DNA of 64,000 nucleotides from Persicitalea sp963803495 (GCA_963803495.1 CAWDMP010000002.1:2728001-2792000), one strand, 5' to 3'; numbered from the stretch's first letter, positions 8,613-18,296 are shown. Program-made: numbers and translations. The notes: generated by a model from the letters alone, not told the origin.

Positions 8613-9886
8613 TTATTGGGCTATTTCCCGGTACAATTCTTCTACCATCTGCCGGGCAGAAACCGAAAGGTCGACTGGCAGCAAATGCAGCGGCAATTCC
8701 GGCGTGTAGAAAAGCGGCGGCGGCGCTACGGCAAAGTCGTCTGTTTTGGGATAAAGCAAGGCCAGTTTTACCCCCTCGCGCCCGGCAGCATAGCGCTGCC
8801 CGTAGGCGTGTAATTGATAAAGATCGGCCGCGCTGAGCTGTCCGGCGCGGGCTTCGTCGCCGCGAATAAGCTTCCATTTAGTATCGAGTACCCAGATTTC
8901 ATCGTCCCGTCGCACAACGATGTCGGGCCGAAGGCGATGAGCGGGTTGGCCCGCTGCATCGTGTAGTAAATGGTGCGGTGATTCTTGAATACTCACGCTA
9001 AATCCAGTGGGCAAGTAGCGTTTCAGGCTTGTCGCCACGTAATTTTCGAATAAGGGTTTGGGTGGAAAAAAGTAGACCGGGTAGCTGGTTGGTACCCGCG
9101 CCGGTACCCGGTGCTTGTCCGCCCAGCAACCATTCTGCCCAGGGCCACAGCCAGGCGTACGCTCGGAAAGTGCGGTCCTGCCGCCGGGCTGCATTCAGGT
9201 CGTGCCGCCAATCGGTGGGGTAAGGTACTTCATCGAGCATGAACAAGTACTGCCGCACCGAACGCGCGTGAAGGCCATCGCTCAATCTCCGCAAGCAAGC
9301 TTTCAGCAAACGATTGGGCGCATTGTCGCGGGTACGCACATCGAAGGCCACGGGCAGGCGGTCGGGCTTGGTGAGTAGCGCCGAAGGGTCGCGTTGCGTT
9401 AAGCAATTTTCCCTTTACAAAAGCCTGTTCGGTTTCAACGGACTGGTAGGCGGTGACGAGTCCGCGGTGCAGGAGTTTGTCGGCACGTTGCAGGAAAAGC
9501 GCGGCCAGTACATCGGGCAGCGGGAAATCGGCCAACCGGCTCAGACGGGCTTCGGGTAGCAGTCGTGGGAAGAGTTGGGAGGCACCCAGCAGCATCCTGA
9601 GCAGCGCAGCGCGTGAAGTACTTAGGGTAGCTGGTGTAAAGTCAGTTGTGATTTTAGGCAAGAGCTCAATGCTCACCGAATCTGAGGCCCGTAGCAGGCC
9701 CACGTATGGGCCGACGCGCAAGCCGGGCCTTCCCCGCTGTACCGCATAGCGCAGCACGGGTTCGGCATCTTCCCGCAAGGCGTAGGCTTTCAGTGCCTCG
9801 AAAGCCGCTTCCGGCAGCGCGACGTGCATCGGGTCGTCGGACGGGCGGTTGGTCAGGGTGCTGTGTTCGGTGGCGTAGTAGTGCAA
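8613..9886 (-). pseudogene. mcrC: McrC family 5-methylcytosine restriction component, two frameshifts, no McrB partner
   Basis: Three adjacent minus-strand frames together give a McrC-like protein of about 420 residues. The N-terminal part carries VGPYVGLLRASDSVSIELLPKI and QAFVKGKLL; the middle carries AFDVRTRDNAPNRLLKACLRRL; the C-terminal part carries FPPKPLFENYVATSLKRYL and the PD-(D/E)xK nuclease core RPDIVVRRDDEIWVLDTKWK. The frame changes near 9399-9402 and at the A6 run 9066-9071, each fitting a single inserted base. McrC normally works with the GTPase McrB to cut modified DNA; no McrB gene flanks it here. The gene is either an orphan remnant or intact with two assembly errors. Confidence 0.75.
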
Positions 9887-9892
9887 AGCGGG

Positions 9893-9924
9893 TTGGGAGA
9901 TGAACGGGAGAGTGGGTACATTTG
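9893..9924 (+). promoter_or_regulatory. -33/-7 promoter of the kelch gene
   Basis: TTG at 9893-9895, a 21-base spacer, and TACATTTG at 9917-9924 match the Bacteroidota primary-sigma promoter. The expected start is about 7 bases later, leaving a leader of roughly 28 bases before the ATG at 9959. Confidence 0.65.
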
Positions 9925-9958
9925 GTTTCGTTTGTAATATAACCCAACCCCCTCGATT

Positions 9959-10945
9959 ATGCGCTCACATCCTATCAAAAAGGGCTTGCTGGCATTCTTG
10001 CTGTTGGCCGTTACCTCTTCGACGCTCGTGGCCCAGATATGGCAGGCTGCCGAACCGCTCAACCTGCCTACCAAACGGCACGAAAGCGCTGCCACAGCCG
10101 TCGATGGCAAATTGTATCTGCTGGGAGGGCGTGGCGTCAAGCCGATCGAAGCGTACGATCCAAAGGAGGATACCTGGACCGCCAAAGCGACGGCTCCGAT
10201 CGAGATGAGCCATTTTCAGGCCGTAACCTACCGGGACGAGGTGTATGTAGCAGGTGCCTTCACAGGCGGCTACCCGCACGAGACGCCCATTCCGGTGATC
10301 TACATCTACAATCCCGAAAACGATACCTGGCGGCAGGGGCCGGAGATTCCCGAAGCCCGGCGGCGCGGCGCAGCGGGCGCATTCGTGCGTGACGACAAGA
10401 TTTACGTCGTGTGCGGCATTCAGGACGGCCATTGGGACGGGCACGTGGCGTGGTTCGATGTCTACGACTTCAAAACAAAACAATGGAGCCAACTTCCCGA
10501 CGCCCCGCGCGCCCGCGACCACGTGTCGGTCGCGGTGGTCAGTGGCAAGCTCTACCTGGCCGGAGGTCGACTCAGTACCGCCAAAACCAAGGACGTATTC
10601 AACCTCACCATTCCCGAGGTGGATGTCTACGATTTCAAAACCAATGCCTGGACCACCCTTGACGCCAGCCAAAATTTGCCTACCCAGCGGGCGGGAACTA
10701 TGGCGGTGGCTTACGACAACAAACTCGTGATTTTGGGCGGGGAAAGCGCGTCCCAGAACACCGCCCACCGCGAGGTGGAAGCGTACAATCCCAAAACGGA
10801 ACGATGGGAGAAGCTACCGATGCTCAACCAGGGACGGCACGGTACCGGGGCAGCTGTAATCAAAAAAAAACTATACGTAGTGGCCGGGTCGGCCAACCGG
10901 GGCGGCGGGCCAGAGTTGAATTCGATGGAGATTTTGGTGAAATAG
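9959..10945 (+). CDS. Secreted kelch-repeat beta-propeller protein
   Basis: The 328-residue protein has a signal peptide (GLLAFLLLAVTSSTLVAQ) and about six kelch blades. Each blade shows the pattern hydrophobic strand, GG doublet, then Y/W-containing strand: DGKLYLLGGRG..IEAYDPKEDTW, DEVYVAGAF..IYIYNPENDTW, DKIYVVCGI..FDVYDFKTKQW, GKLYLAGGRLS..VDVYDFKTNAW, NKLVILGGES..VEAYNPKTERW, KKLYVVAGSA. Such propellers are binding scaffolds or sugar-oxidase-like folds, and no catalytic residue can be assigned. A good -33/-7 promoter lies directly upstream. The M1 peptidase starts 31 bases downstream, so the two may share a transcript. Confidence 0.85.
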   Translation: MRSHPIKKGLLAFLLLAVTSSTLVAQIWQAAEPLNLPTKRHESAATAVDGKLYLLGGRGVKPIEAYDPKEDTWTAKATAPIEMSHFQAVTYRDEVYVAGAFTGGYPHETPIPVIYIYNPENDTWRQGPEIPEARRRGAAGAFVRDDKIYVVCGIQDGHWDGHVAWFDVYDFKTKQWSQLPDAPRARDHVSVAVVSGKLYLAGGRLSTAKTKDVFNLTIPEVDVYDFKTNAWTTLDASQNLPTQRAGTMAVAYDNKLVILGGESASQNTAHREVEAYNPKTERWEKLPMLNQGRHGTGAAVIKKKLYVVAGSANRGGGPELNSMEILVK

Positions 10946-10975
10946 GTTTTTGAAAGAAAAGTGAACTTGAATATT

Positions 10976-12631
10976 ATGCATTGCGCTAATTCCGTGAGGT
11001 ACTTCCTGCTGATTTGCGGGCTGATTCTGTGGCCTACTGTGCTTCTCGCCCAAAAAAAGCCCTTCACGCACCAGGATACCTTGCGCGGGGCCATCACGCC
11101 CGAGCGCGCCTGGTGGGATCTGACCTACTACGACCTCGACATCGCCGCCCACCCGGCCGACAGCAGCATCGACGGCAGCAATACCGTGTGCTACAAAGTG
11201 CTGAAGCCTTACCAAACGATGCAAATCGACCTGCAGCCACCTTTGAATATTGAGAAGGTGACGCAGGATGGGCAGGAACTGAAATTTCGCCGCGACGGCA
11301 ATGCCTATTTTATTTCTTTGACTAAAAAACAAAAAGCCGGACAGCACGAATCGGTGCAGGTTTTCTACGCGGGAAAGCCCAAAATCGCCACCAATCCACC
11401 CTGGGAGGGAGGCGTGCAGTGGGTGCGCGATAGCGCCGGGCAGCCCTTCGTCGCGACGAGTTGCCAGGGCCTGGGCAGCAGCGTGTGGTGGCCCTGCAAA
11501 GACCACATGTACGACGAAACCGACAGCATGAAAATCAGCATCAGGGTACCCAAGCCGCTGATGAACGTCTCGAACGGGCGGCTCCGGCGCGTCGTCGAGC
11601 ATCCCGACAGTACCCGCACCTTCGAGTGGTTTGTGGCGAATCCGATCAACAACTACGGCGTCAATATGAACGTAGCCGACTACGTGAGTTGGCAGGAAAC
11701 TTACGACGGCGAGAAAGGCAAACTCGACCTGAGCTATTACGTGCTGCCCGTCGATCTGGCCAAAGCAAAAGAACAATTCAAGGAAGTACCCCGGATGCTG
11801 AAGGCTTTCGAGCATTGGTTTGGGCCGTATCCTTTTTACGAAGACGGCTACAAACTGGTGCAAGTACCGTACCTCGGCATGGAACACCAAAGTTCGGTGA
11901 CCTACGGCAACGGCTTCACGAACGGCTACCGCGGTCGTGACCTATCGGGCACGGGCTGGGGCCTGAAATGGGATTTCATTATCGTGCACGAAAGCGGCCA
12001 CGAGTGGTTTGCCAACAACATCACCTACAAAGACGTAGCCGATATGTGGGTGCACGAGAGCTTTACCAACTACTCCGAAAACCTGTTTACGGAATACTAC
12101 TACGGCAAGGAAGCCGGGGCTGACTACGTGATCGGTACCCGCAAACTGATTAAAAACGAAAGCCCGATCGTGGGTGTGTACGGCGTCAATCAGGAGGGCT
12201 CGGGCGATATGTACTACAAGGGCGGCAATATGCTACACACGATCCGGCAGATTGTGGACGACGACGAAAAATGGCGGCAGATTCTGCGCGGGCTCAACGA
12301 AACCTTCTACCACCAAACCGTCGATGGCTTCCAAATCGAGCAATACCTCAGCAAGCGGGCGGGCCGGAACCTGGGCAGAGTTTTCGACCAGTACTTGCGC
12401 GATGTGCGCATTCCAAGACTAGAATACTCATTTGTTGGGAATAGCTTAAAATACCGCTGGGCCAATGCCGTGCCGGGCTTCGATATGCCCGTTAAAATCA
12501 CGCTGGCTGGGGCTGAGGTACCTCAATTTGTCTATCCAACCACCTCTTGGAAAATCCTGAAAACGAAAGGGAAGACCGGTTTGGCGATCGACCGAAGTTT
12601 TTACGTGACCGGGGTGGAAATGAAGGAGTAG
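10976..12631 (+). CDS. M1 family zinc metallopeptidase (aminopeptidase N-like)
   Basis: The 551-residue secreted protein has a signal peptide (YFLLICGLILWPTVLLAQ), then the M1 beta-sandwich domain, then the thermolysin-like catalytic domain. The catalytic motif HESGHEWFANN contains HExxH. It is followed 18 residues later by the third zinc ligand in WVHESFTNYSE. The exopeptidase-type loop reads LGMEHQSSVTYGN, a variant of GAMEN. It is shorter than full aminopeptidase N (~870 residues) because the C-terminal helical domain is missing, as is common in secreted Bacteroidota M1 enzymes. ATG 10976 is preferred; an in-frame GTG lies at 10961. It probably trims peptides in the periplasm for uptake. 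Confidence 0.9.
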   Translation: MHCANSVRYFLLICGLILWPTVLLAQKKPFTHQDTLRGAITPERAWWDLTYYDLDIAAHPADSSIDGSNTVCYKVLKPYQTMQIDLQPPLNIEKVTQDGQELKFRRDGNAYFISLTKKQKAGQHESVQVFYAGKPKIATNPPWEGGVQWVRDSAGQPFVATSCQGLGSSVWWPCKDHMYDETDSMKISIRVPKPLMNVSNGRLRRVVEHPDSTRTFEWFVANPINNYGVNMNVADYVSWQETYDGEKGKLDLSYYVLPVDLAKAKEQFKEVPRMLKAFEHWFGPYPFYEDGYKLVQVPYLGMEHQSSVTYGNGFTNGYRGRDLSGTGWGLKWDFIIVHESGHEWFANNITYKDVADMWVHESFTNYSENLFTEYYYGKEAGADYVIGTRKLIKNESPIVGVYGVNQEGSGDMYYKGGNMLHTIRQIVDDDEKWRQILRGLNETFYHQTVDGFQIEQYLSKRAGRNLGRVFDQYLRDVRIPRLEYSFVGNSLKYRWANAVPGFDMPVKITLAGAEVPQFVYPTTSWKILKTKGKTGLAIDRSFYVTGVEMKE

Positions 12632-12745
12632 GTCCTATGAGGCTAGTATGTGAAGAGGCGATCCAGAAAAAACCGCTAACTTCGGCCCTAAAACCAGTTC
12701 CGCGTTCTGCCCCAAACTTTGGTTTCGTTATTTTTGCCCATACCC

Positions 12746-14125
12746 ATGAGTCAACCCAAGATCCATTTTATCTCGATTGGCGGTAGCGTGATGCATAACC
12801 TCGCCCTCGAGCTCCACCACAAGGGCTACCAAATCAGCGGCTCCGACGACGAGATATACGAACCTTCCCACACCCGCCTGGCCGACAAAGGACTGTTGCC
12901 CGCCGAGATGGGCTGGTTTCCCGAAAACATCACCGACGACCTTGATTCTGTTATTCTGGGAATGCACGCCCGCGCCGACAATCCTGAGTTGCTGCGGGCC
13001 CGCGAACTGGGCCTGGATGTTTATTCTTATCCCGAGTTTATTTTTCAGCAAAGCACCGACAAGCAGCGCATCGTGATCGCGGGTAGCCACGGCAAGACCA
13101 CGATCACGTCTATGATTCTGCATGTGTTGCGGCATTGCCAGCGGAAATTTAACTATCTGGTAGGCGCGCAACTCGAAGGCTTCGACACCATGGTGCGACT
13201 GGACGCCGACGCGCCCGTGATCGTCATCGAGGGCGACGAGTACTTCACCTCACCCGAAGACCCAACGCCCAAGTTTCTGCACTACCACCCGCATGTGGTG
13301 CTGGTGAGTGGCATCGCGTGGGACCACTTTAACGTATACCCTACCTGGGAAGCGTACGTGAAACAGTTTGAGCTGCTAGCCGATGCACTGCCCAAGGCGG
13401 GCGTGATGGTGTTCGACGAGACCGACGACATGCTCGATGTGATCGGCCAGAAAGACCGTCCCGACGTGACGCAGGCGCCCTACGAAGCGCACCCCTACCG
13501 CATCGTCAACGGCCAGACCTCGCTCGTTACCAAAACCCAGGGGGAAGTACCGCTCTACGTGTTCGGGGAGCACAACATGAAAAACATCAGCGGGGCCAAA
13601 GCCGTGTGTGAACGGCTGGCTGTGACTGATGAGGAATTTTATCGCGCCATCCAATCCTTCAAGGGCGCAGCCAAGCGCCTGGAATTACTGGCGGAATCGC
13701 CCGTCGCGAGCGCCTACCGCGACTTTGCCCACGCGCCCTCTAAGGTAGAAGCGACCACAAGAGCTGTGAAAGAACAATTCCCCAAGCGTCGCCTGGTGGC
13801 CTGCACCGAATTGCACACGTTCAGCAGCCTCAACAAGATTTTCCTGAAACAGTACCGCCGCAAACTCGACGCCGCCGACGTGGCGGTGGTTTTCTACAAT
13901 CCCGAAACTCTGGAACACAAGCGCCTGGAGCCTATCGCGGACGAGGACATCCGCGCCGCCTTCCGGCGCGACGACCTCCGCATATTTACCGACCCCGCCG
14001 CCCTGGAAGCCTTTCTTAAAGCCCAAACCTGGACCAACGCCAACCTGCTCATGATGAGTTCGGGTACGTTTGGGGGGTTGGATTTGAAGGAGTTGGCGAA
14101 GGAAGTAGTGAGTGGGGGCGTATAG
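12746..14125 (+). CDS. mpl: UDP-N-acetylmuramate--tripeptide ligase (Mpl-like peptidoglycan recycling ligase)
   Basis: The 459-residue Mur-ligase family protein has an N-terminal Rossmann segment IHFISIGGSVMHNLALELHHKGYQISGSDDEIYEP, the ATP-binding P-loop GSHGKTTITSM, central-domain residues VIEGDEYFTSPEDPTPKFLHYHPH, and the C-terminal DFAHAPSKVEATTRAV. The VMHNLAL/SDDEIYEP pattern and the DFAHxP motif are those of Mpl rather than MurC. Mpl joins recovered L-Ala-D-Glu-mDAP tripeptide to UDP-MurNAc, recycling wall peptides in the cytoplasm. A TATTTTTG element (12729-12736) ends only ten bases before the ATG, so the mRNA may be nearly leaderless or this element may be unused. Confidence 0.85.
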   Translation: MSQPKIHFISIGGSVMHNLALELHHKGYQISGSDDEIYEPSHTRLADKGLLPAEMGWFPENITDDLDSVILGMHARADNPELLRARELGLDVYSYPEFIFQQSTDKQRIVIAGSHGKTTITSMILHVLRHCQRKFNYLVGAQLEGFDTMVRLDADAPVIVIEGDEYFTSPEDPTPKFLHYHPHVVLVSGIAWDHFNVYPTWEAYVKQFELLADALPKAGVMVFDETDDMLDVIGQKDRPDVTQAPYEAHPYRIVNGQTSLVTKTQGEVPLYVFGEHNMKNISGAKAVCERLAVTDEEFYRAIQSFKGAAKRLELLAESPVASAYRDFAHAPSKVEATTRAVKEQFPKRRLVACTELHTFSSLNKIFLKQYRRKLDAADVAVVFYNPETLEHKRLEPIADEDIRAAFRRDDLRIFTDPAALEAFLKAQTWTNANLLMMSSGTFGGLDLKELAKEVVSGGV

Positions 14126-14177
14126 GCGTGGGGGCGGTTCTTTTACGGTATTTGCCTCTTCGAGAAACCTAAACACA

Positions 14178-14651
14178 ATGAAAGCCTCCTTCTCAGAAAA
14201 GCAAAATTTCATTCAGCCGTGGTTGTACATTCCGCTCGGCATCGCCTGGATAGTGCTGGTGGCTAAGTACTTCGAGTTGGAAAAAATCGACAATGCCTTT
14301 CTGATTGCTGTCGGTGGGGTAGGCCTGATCACGCTGGTCGTTTTTCTGCTGCGCCTGGAAACCAAAGTCGACCGTGAAGGCATAAGCTACCGCTGGTTTC
14401 CGTTTCAGCCCAGCTTCACGCGAATTCCCTGGCGTAGAATCGAGCGGGTGGAGGTCAAACAATACGCGCCGATTGCGGAATTTGGGGGCTGGGGTATTCG
14501 CTGGACTTTCACGAGAACGGCTTTGAATACCAAGGGCAATTCCGGTTTCGAGATTTTCTTTAAGGATAAAAAAAGATCGCTTCTGATCGGGACGCAAAAG
14601 CCGGATGAAGTGGCGAAGGTAGTTGAAGAAATTACTATCTTGCCAACATGA
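14178..14651 (+). CDS. Small membrane protein with PH-like domain
   Basis: The 157-residue protein has two N-terminal membrane helices (WLYIPLGIAWIVLVAKYF and FLIAVGGVGLITLVVFLLRL). A ~90-residue soluble domain follows: LETKVDREGISYRWFPF, PWRRIERVEVKQYAP, GIRWTFTRTALNTKG, GFEIFFKDKKRSLLIGTQKPDEV. The beta-rich layout ending in a helix with 'IGTQKPDE' resembles bacterial pleckstrin-homology-like domains found after two transmembrane helices. Its function is unknown. ATG 14178 is chosen because upstream codons are not protein-like. It follows mpl by 53 bases and could be cotranscribed. Confidence 0.65.
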   Translation: MKASFSEKQNFIQPWLYIPLGIAWIVLVAKYFELEKIDNAFLIAVGGVGLITLVVFLLRLETKVDREGISYRWFPFQPSFTRIPWRRIERVEVKQYAPIAEFGGWGIRWTFTRTALNTKGNSGFEIFFKDKKRSLLIGTQKPDEVAKVVEEITILPT

Positions 14652-14745
14652 AAATCATCTTGTATACTTCGGGAAGTGGCGAGGTTTTGAAGGAATAAGT
14701 TGTTTATCTAGTCTTGATTGGAAGAGCATTAGACATAACGATCAA

Positions 14746-15018
14746 TCAAATGTAGTGTCCTTTGGCTGAAATGACCGTAACGGTAACGGATTTTTCATCC
14801 ACTGCGTACACAAGCCGATGTTCCTGATTTATCCTGCGCGACAAGAACCCCGTCAATTCGTACTTTAATTATTCAGGCTGGCCCGTTCCGGTATAGGGAT
14901 GTTTGGAAAGTTCGTCGAGGAGTTTGCGGATCTTTTTCAGAACGGGTTTGTTGCCCGACTTTTTGAGTTTTTCAATCCCTTCCAGCGCCTTGCCTGTAAA
15001 TTCTACAGAATAACTCAC
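14746..15018 (-). pseudogene. YoeB/Txe-type toxin with internal stop codon
   Basis: Read from GTG 15018, the frame encodes a YoeB/Txe ribosome-dependent endoribonuclease toxin: SYSVEFTGKALEGIEKLKKSG, SKHPYTGTGQPE, then LKYELTGFLSRRINQEHRLVYAV and TVTVISAKGHYI. An in-frame TAA at 14871-14869 interrupts it after GQPE, exactly where relatives have one ordinary residue before LKYEL. Both sides stay in the same frame, so this is a nonsense change and not an indel. The truncated product would lack the Arg/His/Tyr residues (SRR, GHY) needed for catalysis. The start overlaps the antitoxin stop (GTGA), as is normal for this operon type. Confidence 0.8.
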
Positions 15019-15268
15019 AGGCCGAGCAATTGGTCAAAATCCGCTTTATCTACTTTGGTCGTTTCCCCGGCGCGGTACTGCGCAATTCCTTCTTTGACAT
15101 CGGCCATGACCTGTGGGTCCATGAAATATTGATCTTTTTCGCCCACTGGCACTGAGTACATAGGCTGTTCCCTTTCCCTCGTTGCATACTTGACCAGTGG
15201 TTGTCGTCGGCCAAATCCAGGTATTTTTTCTGGTTTTCCCTGAATTCACGGGAACTGATTACTAGCAT
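15015..15268 (-). pseudogene. YefM-type antitoxin with two frameshifts
   Basis: From ATG 15268 the first frame reads MLVISSREFRENQKKYLDLADDN and on to QRGKG, the Phd/YefM DNA-binding N-terminus. The homology then jumps frame to TAYVLSAS and again to GEKDQYFMDPQVMADVKEGI, ending TTKVDKADFDQLLGL at 15015. Each jump fits one inserted base (around the AAAGGGAA and GTGGGC runs). The C-terminal part would neutralise the toxin encoded immediately downstream. With both partners damaged the module is probably dead, although the two indels alone could be assembly errors. Confidence 0.75.
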
Positions 15269-15465
15269 GGTATAAAGTTGGTGAACCAATATGGTACACA
15301 GATAATTACTTTGGAAAGTGGGATGGCGCTCAAAAGTTTATTTGCTTGACCGGACTTTGCAATAGTATCCTGTCGAAATCGAAAACCGGTCGTGTGAAAA
15401 CCAGAACGGGCAAAACTCGAATATTGCGTAAGTTTGGATTTCATATAGATGATTCCACCTCCAAC

Positions 15466-16059
15466 ATGAAATCAATCGTCGTCTACTGCGGCTCTAATCC
15501 CGGCAAAAGGCCGATTTACCAGGAAACCGCCTACGCCGTGGGCCAGCACCTGGCTTTGCATAAGATCAACGTCGTGTACGGCGGTGGCGACCGGGGGCTG
15601 ATGGGCCTGGTGGCCGATGGCGCGCTCGAAAGCAAAGGTACCGTGACGGGCATCATCCCCAACTTCCTGGCCAAGCTGGAAGTAGCCCACAAAACCCTCA
15701 CCGAACTGGAACTCGTGGACACCATGCACGAGCGCAAATCACGCATGGTGGCGCTGTCCGACGGCGTGATCGTGCTGCCGGGTGGCTACGGCACGATGGA
15801 CGAACTCTTTGAAATCCTGGCCTGGTCGCAACTTCGCTTGTTCGAGGGTCCGGTGGGCGTGCTGAACACGGCGGGTTTCTACGACCACCTGATCGCCCAT
15901 GCCGACAAGATGGTCGAGGAGGGGTTTTTGCGTCCCGAAAACCGTGCCCTGATGCTGGTGTCCGAAACGGTGGAGGAACTGCTGACGAAAATGCTGGGCT
16001 TCGCCCGTCCTGACCCGGGAAATATGCCGCTGGATGAAGCGTTGTATTTACCGAAATGA
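15466..16059 (+). CDS. LOG family protein (cytokinin riboside 5'-monophosphate phosphoribohydrolase-like)
   Basis: The 197-residue Rossmann protein carries the LOG signature PGGYGTMDELFE (residues 105-116), with the catalytic Arg-containing helix MHERKSRM before it. The N-terminal strand IVVYCGSNPG and the VVYGGGDRGLMG turn complete the nucleotide-binding site. LOG enzymes release free base from nucleoside 5'-monophosphates; in bacteria many act as general nucleotide phosphoribohydrolases. ATG 15466 is supported by homology and by a TAAGTTTG -7-type element at 15429-15436. A long upstream in-frame extension exists but is not protein-like. Confidence 0.9.
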   Translation: MKSIVVYCGSNPGKRPIYQETAYAVGQHLALHKINVVYGGGDRGLMGLVADGALESKGTVTGIIPNFLAKLEVAHKTLTELELVDTMHERKSRMVALSDGVIVLPGGYGTMDELFEILAWSQLRLFEGPVGVLNTAGFYDHLIAHADKMVEEGFLRPENRALMLVSETVEELLTKMLGFARPDPGNMPLDEALYLPK

Positions 16060-16072
16060 TGAGTGATTAATT

Positions 16073-17715
16073 ATGAGTTATAAGACTTTGACCCGGCATT
16101 CGCTAGCTACCCTTTCAGTACTGTTTGCTACCGTCATCAACATTCAAGCTCAGTCGGAGAAGTTGCAAAACCTGGGTCCGGCGGTGAATTCGGAGTACAA
16201 CGAGATTGCGCCCGTGATCTCGCCCGACGGGCAGACGCTTTATTTTTCGCGCATTAGCCACCCCCAAAACTCCTTTGGGGACAAGGGTAGTCAGGATATT
16301 TGGTTCGCCGAAGCGATCAACAACGGCGACCAATGGGGACTGGCCCGCCGCCTGCCCGCGCCGCTCAACAAGGAAGAATACAACAGTCTGTACAGCATCA
16401 CGCCCGACGGCAACACCATGCTCATCAAGGGCGCTTACAAAAACGGCCGCTACGAAACGCGCGGCTTTTCGACCAGTCAGCGGCAGGCGCGCGGCTGGTC
16501 GGCCCCGGAAAAGCTGGACATTCCCGGTTACGAAAAAATTAGCAAGGGACAGTTCGACTGCGGCGTGTTGTCCAACGACGGGAAGGTACTCGTGATGTCG
16601 TTTAGCGAAAAAAAGAACAGCAAGCAGGACGATATTTACGTGAGTTTCAAGGAAAAAAACGGCTCTTGGTCCCGCCCGCAAGATTTGGGGTCGGAGATCA
16701 ACACCGATCAATTCACCGAAACCACGCCCTTCCTGGCCGCCGACGGCGTGACGCTCTACTTTTCCAGCAACCGCGACGGCGGCTTGGGCAGCAACGACAT
16801 TTACTACACCAAGCGCATCGACAAAAGCTGGAAACGCTGGTCGAAACCCGTGAACCTGGGCCCGGCCGTGAACACCGACGGCTACGACGCCTACTACACC
16901 GTCTCGGCGCTGGGCGACTACGCCTACATGACGTCCTTTAACGAAACCATCGGCAAAGGCGACGTGGTGCGCATCCGGCTGGGTGGCGGTCGCGGCGAGA
17001 ACGATGGCAAACCCGACCCGGGTACCGATTCTACGCTGCTCGCGGCCCAGCCTGTGGCCCCCGCGCCAGACCCTGTCGTGATGATTAGCGGCAAAGTGAC
17101 CGACGTCAAAACCGGTAAACCCGTGGAGGCTAAGATTATTTACGAAGACATGGCTGACGGCGAAGAGGTAGGTACTGCCACCACCAACCCGCTTACGGGC
17201 GAGTACAAGATCGTGCTGCCCTACGGCAAGAAATACAGTATGCGGGCTGTCGCGCCCAACTTCATCGCCGAGGGCGAAAACGTGGACCTAACCGACTCGG
17301 CCGACCGCCGTGCAGGGCAAGGGCTTCCGCGAAATCGCCAACAAGTCGCTGAAACTCATTCCGATCGAAGCCGGGCAGATCGTGCGGTTGAACAATATTT
17401 CCTTCGAGTTTGCCAAGGCGACGCTCACGCCCGAGTCGTTTCCCGAACTCGATCGCATTGCGAACACGATGATCGAAAGCCAAGCTGACCATCGAACTCG
17501 GCGGCCACACCGACGACGTGGGCACCGACGCGGCCAACCTCAAACTCTCGCAGGACCGCGCCGACACCGTGCGCGAGTACCTCATCGGCAAGGGCATCGA
17601 GCCCGACCGCATCGCCAGCAAGGGATACGGCGAGGCCCGCCCTGTCGCGACCAACGACACGCCCGAAGGCCAGGCCGCCAACCGCCGCGTGGAGTTCACG
17701 ATTCTGACGAAGTAA
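16073..17715 (+). pseudogene. PD40-repeat OmpA family protein, two frameshifts
   Basis: The product would be about 545 residues: a signal peptide (SLATLSVLFATVINIQAQ); several PD40/WD40-like beta-propeller repeats (IAPVISPDGQTLYFSR, YSITPDGNTMLIKG, GVTLYFSSNRDGGLGSNDIYYTK); a carboxypeptidase-regulatory-like fold (ISGKVTDVKTGKPVEAKIIYED); and a C-terminal OmpA peptidoglycan-binding domain. The frame breaks near 17307-17310 (before VQGKGFREIANKSLKL) and near 17482 (before KLTIELGGHTDDVGTDAANLKLS). Both fit one extra C. The OmpA motif GHTDDVGTDAANLKLSQDRA anchors such proteins to the cell wall. The architecture is typical of Bacteroidota envelope and T9SS-associated (PorE-like) proteins. Confidence 0.8.
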
Positions 17716-17810
17716 GTTGTTGGGTTGTTGGGTTGTTAGGTGTTAGGTTGTTAGGTACTAGGTTTATGTTCGTTGGATTTTCAAATCATCTTCTGTAAGA
17801 AAACATTTTA

Positions 17811-18296
17811 ATGGCTGAAAGCCTAACGCTACCCACTACCGCTGACCGCGCTGAAATCTACGACGCGCTATTCCCGCAAATCGAAGCGCTGGTATCTTCC
17901 GAAAGCGACATCACGGCAAACCTTGCCAACGTGGCGGCGGCTTTGAAGGAGGCGTTCGGCTTTTTCTGGGTGGGATTTTATTTGGTGAAAGAAGGCCAAC
18001 TCGTTCTCGGCCCGTTTCAGGGACCGATTGCCTGCACGCGTATTCCGTTTCATAAGGGCGTCTGTGGTGCTTGCTACACGCGTCGCGAAACAATCATCGT
18101 GCCCGACGTCGAGCAATTTCCCGGCCACATCGCGTGCAGTTCCGCCTCAAAATCTGAAATCGTCGTACCCATCTTCCGCCTCAATGGTACCGTAGCCATG
18201 GTACTCGACATCGACAGCGATCAACCCGACGATTTCAGCGATGCGGATCGAGCGGGGCTGGAACGGGTGGCGAGGGTGTTATCTGGGAAATTATAA
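17811..18296 (+). CDS. msrC: Free methionine-(R)-sulfoxide reductase (GAF domain)
   Basis: The 161-residue single GAF-domain protein reduces free L-methionine-(R)-sulfoxide in the cytoplasm. The three functional cysteines of the family are present with the expected spacing: Cys75 in GPIACTRIP, Cys85 in HKGVCGACY, and Cys109 in FPGHIACSS. The core phrases FFWVGFYLV, LVLGPFQGP, ETIIVPDVEQFPGHIAC and SEIVVPIF are near-identical to the YebR/fRMsr family. ATG 17811 gives the normal length. The AT-rich, TTGTTGGGTTGTTAGG-like gap upstream (17716-17810) looks like a simple repeat and holds no gene. Confidence 0.9.
   Translation: MAESLTLPTTADRAEIYDALFPQIEALVSSESDITANLANVAAALKEAFGFFWVGFYLVKEGQLVLGPFQGPIACTRIPFHKGVCGACYTRRETIIVPDVEQFPGHIACSSASKSEIVVPIFRLNGTVAMVLDIDSDQPDDFSDADRAGLERVARVLSGKL

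Noticed and set aside
10871..11890. A long open frame on the minus strand across the kelch-M1 junction
   Set aside because: It is opposite two confident genes and has no domain pattern.
12547..12786. A 79-codon frame bridging the M1 peptidase and mpl
   Set aside because: It overlaps the ends of two confident genes and has no protein-like features.
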